This document shows positions 1-12,300 of a stretch of 64,000 nucleotides of DNA, one piece after another. The stretch is taken from NCBI GenBank assembly GCA_934045075.1, contig OW203736.1, positions 3,268,591 to 3,332,590 of the forward strand. Reading direction: 5' to 3'. The position numbers and the translations under genes were made by a program. Numbering within the stretch: the stretch's first letter is position 1; each line of letters starts with the position of its first letter. The notes below the pieces were generated by a model, which was not told the DNA's origin, made no database searches, and saw only the letters and a program-made list of their open reading frames with translations. Origin of the DNA: Yponomeuta sedellus. Taxonomy: Eukaryota > Arthropoda > Insecta > Lepidoptera > Yponomeutidae.

Positions 1-636
1 AAGAAAAACGGAGAGAAGATAATGAATGAAAAGAATATAAAGGAAAGGAATTGTTACAATGAAAAAGAAAACAGACAAAAGAAAATAAATGAGCCTAAAC
101 TAAAGCAAAAGAAACGGTCTAAAGTAATAACCCCAGACACAAGTGTTTCAGACTGTTTTAGTTTATACAGTGATTCCGACGAATGCGAAGACAATTTTGT
201 TTTAAGCATGGCAAAATCGATAACAATAAAAGAGACTGAAAATGAGAAAAAGTCAAACTGTAACAGTTCTGATAAAGAAAACAAAGTGGCAATGGAAGAT
301 AGTGACATACCAGATACGAGGAACGAGATAGAAATGTCAGAAGATGAAAATAATCTTTCCATAAATGATCATGTATTGGTAAGATATTACAGCCGCAAAA
401 AGTGGACATACTATGTGGGATATGTAGAAGAAATAAAAGCTGGCGAAGAGGTGCGATACACTATTAGGTTTTACAAGACCGTGAAAAGCCCATTAAAGTT
501 CGTGCTGACAAAAAAAATTGATTGTGATGATGTACCTTTTGAATCTATACTTAAAAAAGTACATTTGATTCAAGTGCCGAACAATCCTAAAGAGTTTTTT
601 TTGTCTGATAACGTGGACACGATTTATTTTACCTAA
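1..636 (+). CDS. 3' end of a transposase-like gene, cut by the window edge
   Basis: The reading frame is open from base 1 to the stop at 634-636, so the ATG at 22 need not be the true start. The first ~120 residues are Lys/Glu/Ser-rich and low in complexity. The last ~90 form a compact domain (…NDHVLVRYY…WTYYVGYVEEI…) like the short beta-rich tails after the DDE core of pogo/Jerky-type insect transposases. No catalytic motif is present, so the core would lie to the left of the window. The resemblance is recalled from family pattern, not from an alignment. An unrelated host protein tail is possible. Confidence 0.4.
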   Translation, partial: KKNGEKIMNEKNIKERNCYNEKENRQKKINEPKLKQKKRSKVITPDTSVSDCFSLYSDSDECEDNFVLSMAKSITIKETENEKKSNCNSSDKENKVAMEDSDIPDTRNEIEMSEDENNLSINDHVLVRYYSRKKWTYYVGYVEEIKAGEEVRYTIRFYKTVKSPLKFVLTKKIDCDDVPFESILKKVHLIQVPNNPKEFFLSDNVDTIYFT

Positions 637-933
637 AGTCATTTATATTTTTGCAATACATAGGTATATGAATAAACACAAATTGAAAAAATGCTAAACA
701 CGTCTTTGTACTAAGTATATCTATTCAAAAATTTTGTAGAATAAAAAATATAAAAAAAAAACTTATGAAGAATTAAAACAATAACCTCTTTGCAATTGGG
801 TAAAAATACAGGTTAGGTCTTTTTGGCAGGTTAGTAAAAATCATTAAGACTAACCTATGAAATCCTAGTACCTAGCAGAATATTTTAGATTAATCTAACA
901 AAATTCTAAGCTGGCAGAAAATTACTTATCGTC
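637..933. other. AT-rich non-coding stretch
   Basis: This follows the stop codon of the upstream frame. It contains AATAAA-like hexamers near 671 and 741 that could serve as polyadenylation signals. No other structure is seen. Confidence 0.4.
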
Positions 934-1202
934 AATTGAACGTAGTTCCACGAAAACGACTCATACAGTTTGTCCTTTTAAATAAATGCAAGTTATGGCT
1001 GGGCCATATAAAATAAATTTCTTAAAAATGTTTCAAGTAAGTAGATTGAATCGTTTTGAATAATCTCGTGAATAATCTAATTCTTTTTATGCCAGTGTTT
1101 TTTTTTATGTGAAAGAACCGACCTTAAAGGTCAGTTTGGCATACAAAACTCATTTTCGACCATTTTGTAGATTGAGTCGTTTTCGTGAAACTACGTCCAA
1201 TT
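934..1202. mobile_element. Short inverted-repeat element (MITE)
   Basis: The left end (934 onward, AATTGAACGTAGTTCCACGA) matches the reverse complement of the right end (1202 backward) over about 31 bp with two or three mismatches. The 269-bp interior has no ORF. The flanks do not show a clear target duplication, so the superfamily is unassigned. Confidence 0.65.
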
Positions 1203-1258
1203 AATATTCGATCTCTATTTAAGACCTTTAAAATGCACTTTAAAGGTACAGAGTTAAT

Positions 1259-1405
1259 GTTCAAAGTCGCACGGAATTTTGGTTTCCATTTTTGAAAGGT
1301 AAGACCGGCATATCATATCAGAAAATGTTTTCAACCCCGTTTCGTAACGATATGCCGGTCTTACCCTTCAAATAAGACAAAAATGAATTCCAAACGACTT
1401 TGAAC
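1259..1405. repeat. Foldback hairpin with GACCGGCATA arms
   Basis: Two imperfect arms of about 55 bp (1259-1318 and 1349-1405) are inverted around a short loop. They share the outer GTTCAAAGTCG and the inner GGTAAGACCGGCATATC. Related GGTCTT/AAGACCG motifs recur at 1516-1540 (a second small hairpin) and 1725-1737, so this may be a subterminal repeat cluster of a larger element, perhaps the pogo-like element that follows. Confidence 0.55.
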
Positions 1406-1952
1406 TCTTATTCCATGCTACAAAAGTGCATTTTTGAACGTAAACTACATGTTTTTGCATGAGATGGTATCAATTCATAATAACATACCAAATGACGTAT
1501 AAAATGTCAATAGACGGTCTTGCCTCCCATAGCAGGGGAAGACCGTCTGCACGCCGGTTTTGAAAAAAGACGATGTATTTTAAGTTTGCTCTATCATATT
1601 GCAATTCATATATCACACATTTATTACTAATAATATGTTCCATTTCATCGAATGCTTAAATATCAGCCTAGACCTGGCGACATCTTAGTATTATTGATTT
1701 GTGTCACATTTTAAATGGAGTATGCCGGTCTTCCCCAACCTGACCTTACAGAATTTACTATAAATTTACTAATATGTTATGGCATAATTATAATTATATA
1801 TAATAATTATATGTATGTGTGTTAATATGCGCATGCAATTTTTGAGCAAGTGTTATAGAAAAATATTTTCTTAATATATTTAATTTCGATTAGTAAAGCA
1901 AGCATAAGTAAAAACTATTTCGTAATCTTTTTTCTATCGTTTTGTTTTAGAT
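1406..1952. other. Non-coding stretch with short hairpins before the pogo-like gene
   Basis: AT-rich. It holds a hairpin at about 1514-1542 (AGACGGTCTTGCC and GGGGAAGACCGTCT) and one more GCCGGTCTTCCCC at 1725-1737. A pyrimidine tract ending TTTTAG at 1950 lies directly before the first ATG of the next gene and could be a splice acceptor. No ORF of note. Confidence 0.4.
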
Positions 1953-2880
1953 ATGCCTCGTCAATAAAAACCAAAAGGAACGCGACAACATAAAAAATAT
2001 AATGATTTAATAATGGATGCTGCGTTTAGCGAATATAAAAGATCAAATAGCTCATTTGCAAATATAAGCGAAAAATATGGCATACCGAAATCTGTATAAC
2101 ATAGACACAATACAAAGATTATGAAAAAGCACGGGGGTCAAACTGTTCTAAGTGCAGAGGTTGAGGAATACATCATAGAGAACTTAAACCATTGTTCTGA
2201 GTGGGGATACCCTTTTGATACGTATGATTTGAGAATGATGATTAAAGGTTATTTAGATAGAACTGGCGTCAACATAAAAAAAAATAAAAACAATCTCCCT
2301 GGCCCAGATTTTGTAAAAAGTTTTTTAAGAAGAAACAAAAGCAAAATTTCGGAGCGAATGAGTCAAAATATAAAAAGGTCGAGAGCGTCTGTTTCGCCAG
2401 AAGTTATCGAAGAGTATTTCGTAGAACTGGAGAAATCATTAGAAGGCGTGCCTTTGTGTAATATTATAAATTACGATGAATCTAACTTATCAGACGACCC
2501 TGGGAGAAGGAAGGTTATCACAAAAAGAGGTGCAAAATACCCAGAGAGGGTTATGAACCATACCAAAGCGTCAACATCGTTAATGATGGCGGCATCTGCT
2601 AATGGCACATTGCTTCCTTGTTACGTGGTTTACAAAGCTAAGAATCTATTTGATACTTGGGTTTAAAAAGGGCCAAAGAGTTGCAGGTACAACTGCACTT
2701 CATCTGGCTGGTTTAATACTCTTACATTTGAGAACTGGGTTCGTACCATTGCGTTGCCGTATTTCAAGGATAAAAATGGAAAAAAGATACTGATTGGTGA
2801 TAACCTATCCTCACATTTGTCTTTAGATTTGATTCGAGAATGTAAAGAACAAAATGTGTATTTCATTTTTCTGCATTGAT

Positions 2881-3837
2881 TTTCTTCATTGAAAGTTAAA
2901 CATACAATTTGAAAACCAAGCTATTGAAGAGGTAGAAACAACTAAATTCTTAGGGCTGATAATTGATAGGCAGTTAAACTGGAAATCACACATTAAACAA
3001 CTTGTTACTAAAATTAGCTCATCGGCATATCTACTCTACAAACTTGCGCCAATAAGTAATACAGATACAGCAGTTATAGCGTATCATGGTTTAGTCGCTT
3101 CTGTACTAAGATACGGGTTAATCTTTTGGGGAAATTCAACAAATAGAGAATTAGCTTTTAAAGTACAAACAAGATGTGTTAGGTCGATGTTTGGACTGAA
3201 ACAAACCGACAGTTGCGCGCCTTTCTTTAAAAAATACAAGATTCTCACACTTCCATGTATGTACATACTAGAAGTAGCTTCATTTGTTAAATCAAACCCA
3301 GAAATATTCAAACCAGTAATTTATACAAGCTGTCGATTGCAAAGAGACTCCACTAGAGTAGCCGTCATTAATGCTGTCATTAATGCAAAAAAGTATATTC
3401 TGTATTGGGCCCTTAATTTTCAATAAAATAAATGTTGACGTACGTGAACTTGACGTGAATAGTTTTAAATGTATGTTAAAAAATATCTTTACTGAGAAAT
3501 GTTATTATAATATTAATGAATTTCTGACTGACAGATCTTGACATTGATATCATGACATTAATATTACTAAGACGACATAATTAATACATAAAGTTTTGTT
3601 TTTAAGTTTGTGTTGGACATGTTTAAGATTTTTAATAATTCTTGACATATCTTTAATGATAACTTGCGTTTGCGGTGAAGGTTTTTCTGTTTATAATTTT
3701 TCAATATAAAGTCTGTTTCCTCTTGGTGCCTTCTCGAATTTCGTATGCCTATTGAGGCAAAACATGCATAGGACTCATATGTAACAACTCCAAAATCATG
3801 TATGTACTCATGTTTTACGAATAAAATACTTTTACTT
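2881..3837 (+). mobile_element. 3' fragment of a non-LTR retrotransposon inside the pogo-like gene
   Basis: About 2895-3427 reads as the end of a LINE reverse transcriptase: the thumb-region motif TTKFLGLIIDRQLNWKSHI followed by YHGLVASVLRYGLIFWGNS, typical of jockey/R1-like elements. The catalytic YADD region and endonuclease are missing, as usual for 5'-truncated copies. The remaining bases to ~3837 are AT-rich with no recognised content. No poly(A) tail or clean target duplication was found, so the exact borders, and whether 3460-3837 belongs to the same insertion, are uncertain. Confidence 0.65.
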
Positions 3838-4754
3838 TTTACTTTACTGCCTGCCAATTCGAACCTCACACAGCCCTTGGATGTGGCATTTTTTAGACCC
3901 ACAAAAGGAGCATGGACAGACATTTTGTTCACGTGGAAAAAATCAGAAGGCCGAAGTTTGCCCACTATTCCAAAAAGTGAATTTCCAAGCTTGTTAAAAA
4001 AGTTATTGGATCGTATCGAATGCCAAATCACATCCAATATACAAGCAGGATTTATGAAAGCCGGTATAAGCCCTTTAAACAAAAGCAAGGTTCTGGAAAG
4101 ATTACCAGGAAATCCTAAATGTAATGAACAGAACTGTGATAAGGAAGCCATTGACCAGACAGTAATACAGATGTTAAAAGAAATGCGATATGGCACGGGT
4201 AACAAACAAAAATCGAACAGGAAGAAAAAAATCGATGTGAAACCGGGTCAAAGTGTGAGTGGTGAAACTATAAAAGAAGTATCTGAAACGTCTGATAAAG
4301 AGAGCGACCAAGAACAAAGTCACGGTATTAGCAATATATCCGATGAATCTGAATTGCAAGAACATCAAGAACTATCAGAAATATACATAGTTGGATCTAG
4401 TACTAACGATTCTGCTGAAAGTCGAGAAAAAAATAGTAAACCTCTGTACAAAACTGCAATGCAAATTCCAGAAGCAAAAAAAAGAAAATTTGAAGAAAAA
4501 TTTGAAATGACGATCAATTCTAAACCAGCTAAGATTCCCGAAAAATCTGAAACAGAACTGTCTACTAAAAACTCGACAATAAATGTGAAAAAGAGAAATA
4601 TTGAGATGCAAAATAATATACTAAAAGAAATGAAACCTAAACAACTGAACACTAATCATGAAAATAAACCTGAACGACGGATAACTACAGAAGAAAGAAA
4701 GGCTAAACTAACTAAAAAAAGAAACACAAAACAAGAAAATGATAACGAAGTTAT

Positions 4755-7261
4755 CCTTTATCCCCCGTGGCACTACAGCTTGGCACTACTTGTAGTGCCA
4801 TGGGAAATTTTTATTTCCTTTGACTTTACTGGTAGTGTCAAGGGCAATAACGCATTTCCAGTGACACTACACTGGTTGCAGTTGATTCATGGGAAATATT
4901 ATTTCCTGTGGCACAAGGGGCTATCTTATCTTTGTGTAAAACTTCTTGGAGTTTGAGTACTGGCATTTCAATAGGAATAATATCATATCTGCTATATTAT
5001 TGACATTGACTAGTTAGGCAGATAGTGTCAATGGCGTAAATGACATTTCAATAAATACTATAAATATCGTTAAAATTTTCGACTTTTTACTGATTTCATT
5101 TCATTTAAATGGAAGTTGACGAAGATAGTGAACTTTTCTTCAGACAGCATAAAGGCGGCACAGTAGTTATGCATTGTGATTACCAATATCATAAGCTCAG
5201 AGAATTCAAATGTGGTTCAAGTGTTTGGCGGTGTTCTGCTTATAAGAAAAGTAAATGTCCAGGAACAATAACAATCAAGGTGGGTGCTATTGTGCCTATG
5301 TAATTGTCTAAAAGAATTATTAAGTATAATTATTCAATGTGATTTCAATTATGTATTAATTCTTTGTTATAGGACACAAAAGTTATCAAAAAGTCACAAA
5401 AAGCCCACACTTGTAATCCATTTGTGGGTAGGGCTATAGTTGCAAAAGCAATTGACAATTTGAAGCATGAAGTTACAAAAAGTGACAAACCAATCACGCA
5501 GTTATATGATAAAGCCTGTAATTCATTTGAAAATAAGGGTCTGAATTTTGTAGCCTCGCTACACCCACTTTCAAGTGTGCAATATTGCTTGTATGATATG
5601 CGGAACAAGTCGTTGGGTGTATCTAAAACAGTCTAAAATAATTTCGAACAAGTCCAAGTACCAGTCGATTTCGCAGATTTTGTTTTAGCTGACTACTATC
5701 ACGAAGGCAGTAGAATTTTATTATTTTGTTCACCGGAATGCAGAAAAATCATTGGTGGAATCCGTGAATTTTTTGGAGATGCTACATTCAAAAGTTGTCC
5801 TCCGCCGTTTGCTCAACTATATAGTATTCATGGTGACGTCGGTAGCACGGTACAAACCACAAACGTGATCCCATTAGTTTTTGCTTTGTTACCAAACAAG
5901 AAACAGAAAACTTACCTAACATTATTCAATTTATTAAAAACTGTGCTACCAAATTGGTGCCCTCATAGTTTTCATTGTGATTTTGAGTTGGCAGCTATCA
6001 ATGCATTGACAGAAGTTTTCCCCAACATTCAACAGAAAGGATGCTTCTTTCATTGGTCAAGAGCTGTATGGAAAAAGGCCAAAGCACTAAACTTTACTAA
6101 GAAGAAGGGGCACAAACGTATTGTTGGACTAACATCCGTCCTTCCATTGTTGCCCGACGAAGACATTGTGCGTGGTTGGGAATATGTGAAGGAGGAATGT
6201 GGAGATTTGGGCATGCAAAAGTTTATAAATTACGTGGAATTGAAACTTCAGCAAAATGTTAAGTGTTTATGGTCTCCGTCATAGAACCAACAATGTTATG
6301 GAGGGTTGGCACTCGAAAATTAACAAAAGGGTAACGAAAGGTACGATCACATTACCAAGACTGTTGAAACTTCTGAGGGAGGTGCAGAAAACAAAAATTA
6401 CTAAACGACGACACAATAAAGAAGGTTCAAAACGGTCAAAAACCTCAATCGAAAATGATGATTATATTATGAATATTCTTTTACAATTTATAAACGGCGA
6501 ATTATCAGTCGGAAACACACTGGAGAAATTACGATAGTGCAGTAAAATTTTCATTTCCTAACATTTTGTTTTAATTTTAACATAATAATTCCGCTAAATA
6601 ATCGATATCATAGTAGGACAGCCAATCAATTTGATGATTACTTACCTACTATGCATTTAGGCACTTACCCTCAAATACCTCAAACATATCCCCCCCCCTC
6701 CTCGTCGTACCTCCAGCTCGTGCCACTAGTGGTACGAGAAGGATTTCAAATTTCCTCGTCGTACCACTGATCGAAATCCGAATGGAACGCCATGATATTT
6801 GCTCTACTTACCTACTAATAAAATACAACAAATAAAGGATAATGAAGTAATATGGTATGTTACTGGCAGGCTTACTACCCCTACTTAAAGTTGCAGGTTA
6901 CAGACGTACAGTACAACCTGTAAGCATAAGAGGGATGAAAAACCAATAAATAGGTAATGTTGATTATATTTATTTAAAAACAGTCAAAGTCTAGGAAGAA
7001 ATAATTGATCATGGCAAGACCTTCATTTCGGATGGCAGCTGTCAAACTTAAAAACAGAGACGGCAAATTAAACTTTTAACAAAAAGTGATTTTAGCTTTG
7101 AGGTATTTGGGCGGTGGTAGTGCCACGGGTGATTAAATAGATCACGGTAAAATTTGTTGTATGCGGTGAATGAGCCAATCAGTGTAGTAGTGTTATGGGT
7201 AAGTTAAGTTACCCATGACACTACAAGTTGTGCCAAGCTGTAGTGCCACGGGGGGAAAATG
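4755..7261 (+). mobile_element. MULE-1: Phantom-type Mutator-like element
   Basis: Inverted ends carry CCCCCGTGGCACTACAGC near the left terminus and its complement near the right, extending about 45 bp with mismatches. The 8-bp sequence GAAGTTAT is duplicated at 4747-4754 and 7262-7269. Removing the element and one copy restores a continuous frame in the host pogo-like gene, which fixes the borders. It encodes a FLYWCH plus MULE transposase pseudogene. Bases 6538-7200 are the 3' non-coding part and contain a GTGCCACTAGTGGTAC palindrome (6720-6736). Confidence 0.88.
5109..6537 (+). pseudogene. FLYWCH + MULE transposase (MULE-1)
   Basis: Exon 1 (5109-5279) encodes a FLYWCH zinc finger: GGTVVMHCDYQYHKLRE then WRCSAYKKSKCPGTI. 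A GT-AG intron (5280-5371) follows. The downstream exon holds the MULE core: first Asp in FFGDATFKSC, second in FHCDFELAAINAL, a Cys-His pair in KGCFFHWSRA, and Glu in NNVMEGWHSKIN. It is disabled by a stop at 5634 and a one-base frameshift near 6260. This architecture defines Phantom-type animal Mutator transposases. Apart from two lesions it is full-length. Confidence 0.85.
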
Positions 7262-7835
7262 GAAGTTATTTTTAAGAAACCGTATAATATGAGAGAGTAC
7301 GTAAAAAAGAAAACAACAAATGTAAAAAAAGAACAAAAAAAACTGAATTTAAGAAAGAGAATGAGAGTGCTGAAACGGAGCTTATTTTTACTAACATCAG
7401 TGACTCTCAGTTTCAGTATATCGACGAACTTGATATTGAAAAATTGCCTGTATTTTTCTGCGACGAGTTTGAAGTCCTTGATGAAGTAGAAATAAACTCC
7501 GAAATGGAACTGATAAATAAAGACAAAGAAAAAAATGTTGAAGTCGTGGATGCGACCCCTAAAATACAAATCACGTCAGAAAAAAAAATTAAAAACAAAA
7601 ATACAAAAATAGATACGACACAAATTATGAATAAAGTATCTTTGAAAGATAAACTAATAATCAAACCAAAAGAAAAATTAAGAAAATATTATGCTAGTGA
7701 CGAAGAAATAATACGTGATCTCATGGAGCTTGAATAGGTTCTGTCTGAAATTTAATAATTAAGGCTGATTTTAGATACTTTTAATTGGTAAATATATCGA
7801 GGGGTGAAAGCCTATTTGGCTTAAGCGACACCAAG

Positions 7836-8305
7836 GGCGATATTAAGTTATAATTATATTTGGAATCAGCGAATTTTTCTGCGTCGATTGAGCTGGGTCC
7901 CATAAATATCGGAGCACTTTTTTGGCGCTTAAACCAATGGATATTTTGGCCTCATTTTAGCCCACTGATGTATGAAACGCCAATTTTGTTAGTTTTGTTC
8001 CAATTTGATTAGAACCCACTTAAACTGTTTGTGCTTTCCAAACAATACAACTCAATAGCGGTTAAAGCGTTTTGCCTGCATCTACTTTTAAGGACTAACT
8101 GTCGCTTAAAACATTTTGCCTTTTATTAATAAATACCACCACTGTCACTTAAAACAATTAGCTTGTATCAATAAAAATTCGACATGGCGCTTCAACCTTT
8201 TTGCCTGTATGTACTTTCATCATACCTTGTTGTTTGAATCATTATCGTCTTTATGAAAAACTTTACCAGCATGTCGTTTCAGAAGTTTATCCGCCCTCTA
8301 TAACT
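7836..8305. repeat. Degenerate tandem repeat, period about 44 bp
   Basis: Units begin near 7836, 7880, 7924, 7968, 8012, 8056, 8101, 8144, 8186, 8229 and 8273. The better ones share a GTCGCTTAAAAC head and a TTTTGCCTGTAT middle. Spacing stays at 42-45 bp although some units are barely recognisable. No ORF. Confidence 0.6.
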
Positions 8306-8888
8306 TAATTTGAGTGTGCATCAAACATATCTCAACTTTAACTTGTGTTATTAAAGCACTTATCAAAGCTCAAAAAAATAATAACTATGTCCGTTCACAC
8401 AAGGAAATATTAGTCTGCCGTAAACCGTGAGATCGAGTGTTTGTATGCGCTGTGCTGGGAATAGTTACTGACAAAATTAGACTGTTTTTGGTACGTACTT
8501 GATTTGTTTACCATAAATTATACTTAGACTTCTTTTAAAAACGGTTTTATTATACAATGTAAGTATTAATTGAGTTCAAACATGTATTTTAAAAGACGGC
8601 TGACAAAAAATGACTAATTACTCGAAATAAAGGAACATGAAACCCATTTTAAACTATTTACACTATCTTGAACCAGTTTATTGCTGAAAAATGCGTTAAA
8701 TAGGTTCCCAGCTCCACAACATTTTATAGGAAATCCAATATTATATACCTAAACAAATTTCACGCTAACAAAGTAGCAGAAAGAGCCTGTCTCGACAAGC
8801 ACAGATTCTTCCTAGCTCGCTGCTGTCTTACTTTTTCCAGGTGCAAGGTTTTAACCCTAATATCGTTTGTACTGTGCTTACACTCAAC
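8306..8888. other. AT-rich spacer
   Basis: No ORF, repeat or RNA gene is supported here. Confidence 0.4.
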
Positions 8889-9233
8889 AAATACCTACTT
8901 ATACTATTTTTATTTTTAATGCACTAACCCGTGCTAAGGACAAAATAGTATAATACAGTGATAATACGGTACAGTGATATCATTCCGATGTGAAACCTAA
9001 CTGCAAAGTAGGTAGTCGGAGCTGTAAGTGATGCAATTTGCTTAAGCCAGATGTCGCTGCTTGTACGTAATACAAAGAATAGTGTAGAGAGGTTCGAAAT
9101 TTCACTGATGCCGGTGAGTCGCCCATTGGCTCAATTGGTAGAGCGCTGGCACGGATAGCCAGAGGTTGCGGGTTCGAATCCCGGCATGGGTGAAATTTTT
9201 AGCCTCTAAATAGGTTTTTAAATACCTACTTAT
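8889..9233 (+). mobile_element. SINE-like retroposon with long target duplication
   Basis: The body (8903-9219, about 317 bp) is flanked by direct copies of AAATACCTACTTAT (8889-8902 and 9220-9233), a length typical of target-primed retroposition. The head ACTATTTTTATTTTTAATGC and the tail AGCCTCTAAATAGGTTTTT recur at 52179-54960, in another insertion with its own 12-bp duplication. A tail fragment also lies at 33791-33833. A tRNA-like module sits in the 3' half instead of at the 5' end. Confidence 0.7.
9120..9192 (+). tRNA. tRNA-like module inside the retroposon, probably not a working tRNA
   Basis: An A box (TGGCTCAATTGG, 9127-9138) and a B box (GGTTCGAATCC, 9171-9181) are intact. CGCCCAT and ATGGGTG can pair as an acceptor stem; GCTC/GAGC form a D stem and CTGGC/GCCAG an anticodon stem. 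The seven-base loop ACGGATA has C where U33 is expected, and the T stem is one base out of register, so I do not assign an anticodon. It could serve as a pol III promoter. Confidence 0.45.
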
Positions 9234-9367
9234 TAAAGTGGTACGGGCGTCGGTCCAATCTGTGCGTGTATGTAGCTGTGCGTTGCGTTTTTGTAGATAA
9301 TGGTACAGAACCCTTTGTGCATGAGACTGATTTGAACTTGATAGTTTTTTTTATTTGCAGTGCAATT

Positions 9368-12300
9368 ATGGACACTGAGAGGCAAAAATTCTATAAGAAA
9401 AAAATTAAGATTTTGACATCTGAAAATACAGACCAAAAACGTGAAGCTGTTCCAAGTGGGGGCCCACTTGGTAATTGTAGTGGTAATTCTAAAAAGATTA
9501 AACGTCGTAAAGAAGGATCGTCAAATTCTTCAGATACTGAAGTGACACTTTTAGGAAGCACTTCGTACATAAATCAAAATAAAGATTTAGGTATTTTGAT
9601 GGAGCAGATAAATACTAACAAAAAGACAAAAGAACATGAAGACTCACAGCATTGCCAAAAAGGTCTTGTTGATAAGAATTTCCGAAAACAGGTAAGTACT
9701 TAGGTTTTTTGAATTAGTTGGTTAAAAAACGTTATAAAATGTCATTGCTTATTATTTTTATTATTTATTTCAGACACTACCACAGAATTTCCACACAATT
9801 AAGGAAACGGGTCGAGCAGATCTACAAAGCCAGATTAATAAAGACATACCAATGATTATCAACATGTCAATAAATACTGAAAAAGAAAAAAATGAAGAGA
9901 CCCAAAAAGAATCACAGATTCAGAGAAACGACGATCGAACTCCCACTTATAAAAATATTATAAAAATAGAGATTGAACGAATAGAAAATGAAAGTGAATC
10001 TGAGAATGAATTAAGTATTTTTTATTTAAAATTGACAGTATGATGATTAAAGTTGAGGAAATAATTATTAATTTTTATTTATGTATTTCAGACCTCATCG
10101 AAAATTGATCAAAATTCAGAAATAAGTATGAGAGCGAATTATGGAGACACGCAGGAAAATATTCAACTACCTATAAGAGAGGATGAAAATAATTTAAATG
10201 ATAATATTGACCTGGCAAGAGAAATGGAAAAAAAATCAGATCACCAGTCCCAAACATCTTGATGAAAATCAAAATATAGACCATACAGCACCTACAGATA
10301 AAACAAAAAAGATAAATGTATCAGAAAAGCAATTCTTATCCAGACTCAATTATGCACATGCGGCAGAAAATAACAAAAATAAAGGTCAGAATGAAACTAA
10401 TGACAAGACAATTCAAGGTGACCCATTACAAAAAGACGGACAGGAAATATCATTGAATGAAGAAAACGGGAAAAATATTGAAAGAAGAAACAGAAGAAAG
10501 AACAGTGGACAAAAAAGAAAAAGACGAAAGAGAAAAAGTGTCATTGGATAAAGAAAGAGAGGAAAGATTGCTGGAAGAAGAAATAGAAGAAAGAATAGTG
10601 GACAAAGAAAGAGAGAAAATCTTGATTCAGGATATCTTATTAGAAAGAGAAAGAGAGGAAATATCATCGGATAAAGAAAAAGAAGAAAGATCGTTAGACA
10701 CAGAAAGAGAGGAAATGTCAGAGGCTTAAAAGAGCGAGGTAAGGTCGCCAAATAAAAAAAGAGGAGAAAGATCAGTAGGAAAGAAAAAAGAGAAGAGATC
10801 GGTGACTACCAGAAGCAAGAAAATGACATTGGAAAAAGAAAATAGATTTGAAATGAGTGAACATCTTCAACCCACTATAACGAAAATTATACCAGAATCT
10901 GACATGGACCTATTACGAAAATCTTTAGAAAACGATGATGCTGTTGATGATATAAATATACCAACTTGTCCAGAAGAAGCAGAAACTGAAAATAAAAAAC
11001 AAAGAAGAGTACACATTAATCAAAGTTATGTTGATTTTCTATCAGATGATGAAGATTTTGTATGGGATTCCACTTCTTGGAAGGATACGGAAGGATCTTC
11101 ATCAAGTGAAGATGACCAGCCAAAAAAAAAGAAAAGAAAGAAAAGATTACAAGAGGAGAAAGTTGGAGAAGACGGCTTAAGGAAAAAGAAAATTAACAAA
11201 AGGAACCAGAAAAAAGCTGCTCGGGAAAGAGGTAAAGAATATGTCAAGATGGATCAATTTCAAGTGAAAAACAATTACAGCCAAATCCATGTGCAAATAA
11301 AAACTGTGGACATAAATGCGAAGAGGTAAACGAAATAAAGAGAAGAAACTTATTTGATCATTTTTGGAGTTTGTCTGCAGAACGAAAAAAGGATTGGCTA
11401 GTTGCAATGTCAACTAAAAATGAAGTAACTAGAAAGAGAAATAAAGATTCTTCGTACCGGTCAAACACTTTCCATTACTTTATAAATGATGGGGAAGGGC
11501 GTCGTCAAGTCTGTTTACAGTTTCTTCTAAAGACACATGATATCAGTCAAAGATATGTGTATTACACATTGTCAAACGCCAGCTTTAATTTGGGTTCTGC
11601 AAAAAATGATGCAAGAGGAAAAACCGTTCCCTTTAATAAAACTCCTGATAATGTGAAAAGCTCTGCTGTGAATTTTCTAAAAAGTTTACCGGCTATACCA
11701 TCACATTAGTGCAGAAAAGATAGCACAAGACTATACCTCCCCACCGAATATAAAAACATAAAAATTTGTATCGTATATACAAGGAGGATCGTGCCAGCCA
11801 AGGTGTGGATGTAATTAATGAGAAACTTTTTCGAAACATATTCAATAAAGAATTTAATCTGGGTTTCCACGTCCCTAAGAAAGATAAATGTTTAAAATGC
11901 TTAAAATATGAAGGAAAAGACAAAACAGAACCTGAAATAAAAACTCATTTAGAAGAAAAGAACGCATCTAAACGGAGATTGAAAATTCATCGAGAACTCT
12001 GTAAAAAAAATCCCTCTATTCTATGCACCTCATTTGATTTGCAAAAGGTTCTCAATACCCCACACAGCAATAGCATGCTTTTATTTTATTCTCGCAAATA
12101 TGCTCTATATAATTTGTGCTTTTACGAAAGTGTAACCAGAAATGGTTTCTGTTTCTTATGGGGAGAGACAGAAGGAAAAAGAGGGGGCAATGAAATTGCC
12201 ACAATATTACAGAAATATATTGCGGATGTCGACCGAAGGAAAACTATAAAGAGCTTAATATTATACTCGGACTCGTGCCCCGGCCAAAACAAAAATAAAA

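Larger units (their letters stand above)
1953..7737 (+). pseudogene. pogo/Tigger-like DDE transposase, degraded and split by two insertions
   Basis: The frame starts at ATG 1953. In-frame stops occur at 1965 and about 2097, and at 2664. Up to about 2868 it reads as a DDE_1 transposase: helix-turn-helix-like N-terminus, the first Asp in NYDESNLSDDPGRR and the second in ILIGDNLSSHLS. The core resumes at about 3838 with the third Asp in LTQPLDVAFFRP, then a long Lys/Glu-rich tail. A non-LTR fragment separates the core pieces and MULE-1 splits the tail at 4755-7261; the frame continues beyond it (E-V-I-F-K-K across the duplicated target). A frameshift in the A-run near 7335 precedes the final stretch ending at 7737. 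Dead element; the termini were not identified. Confidence 0.8.

Noticed and set aside
3567..4205. 212-codon minus-strand frame
   Set aside because: Its first half is antisense to the pogo-like transposase core; the rest has no recognisable domain.
9120..9192. Functional tRNA gene with anticodon GGA
   Set aside because: Position 33 is C, the T stem is out of register, and the sequence lies inside a repeated retroposon.
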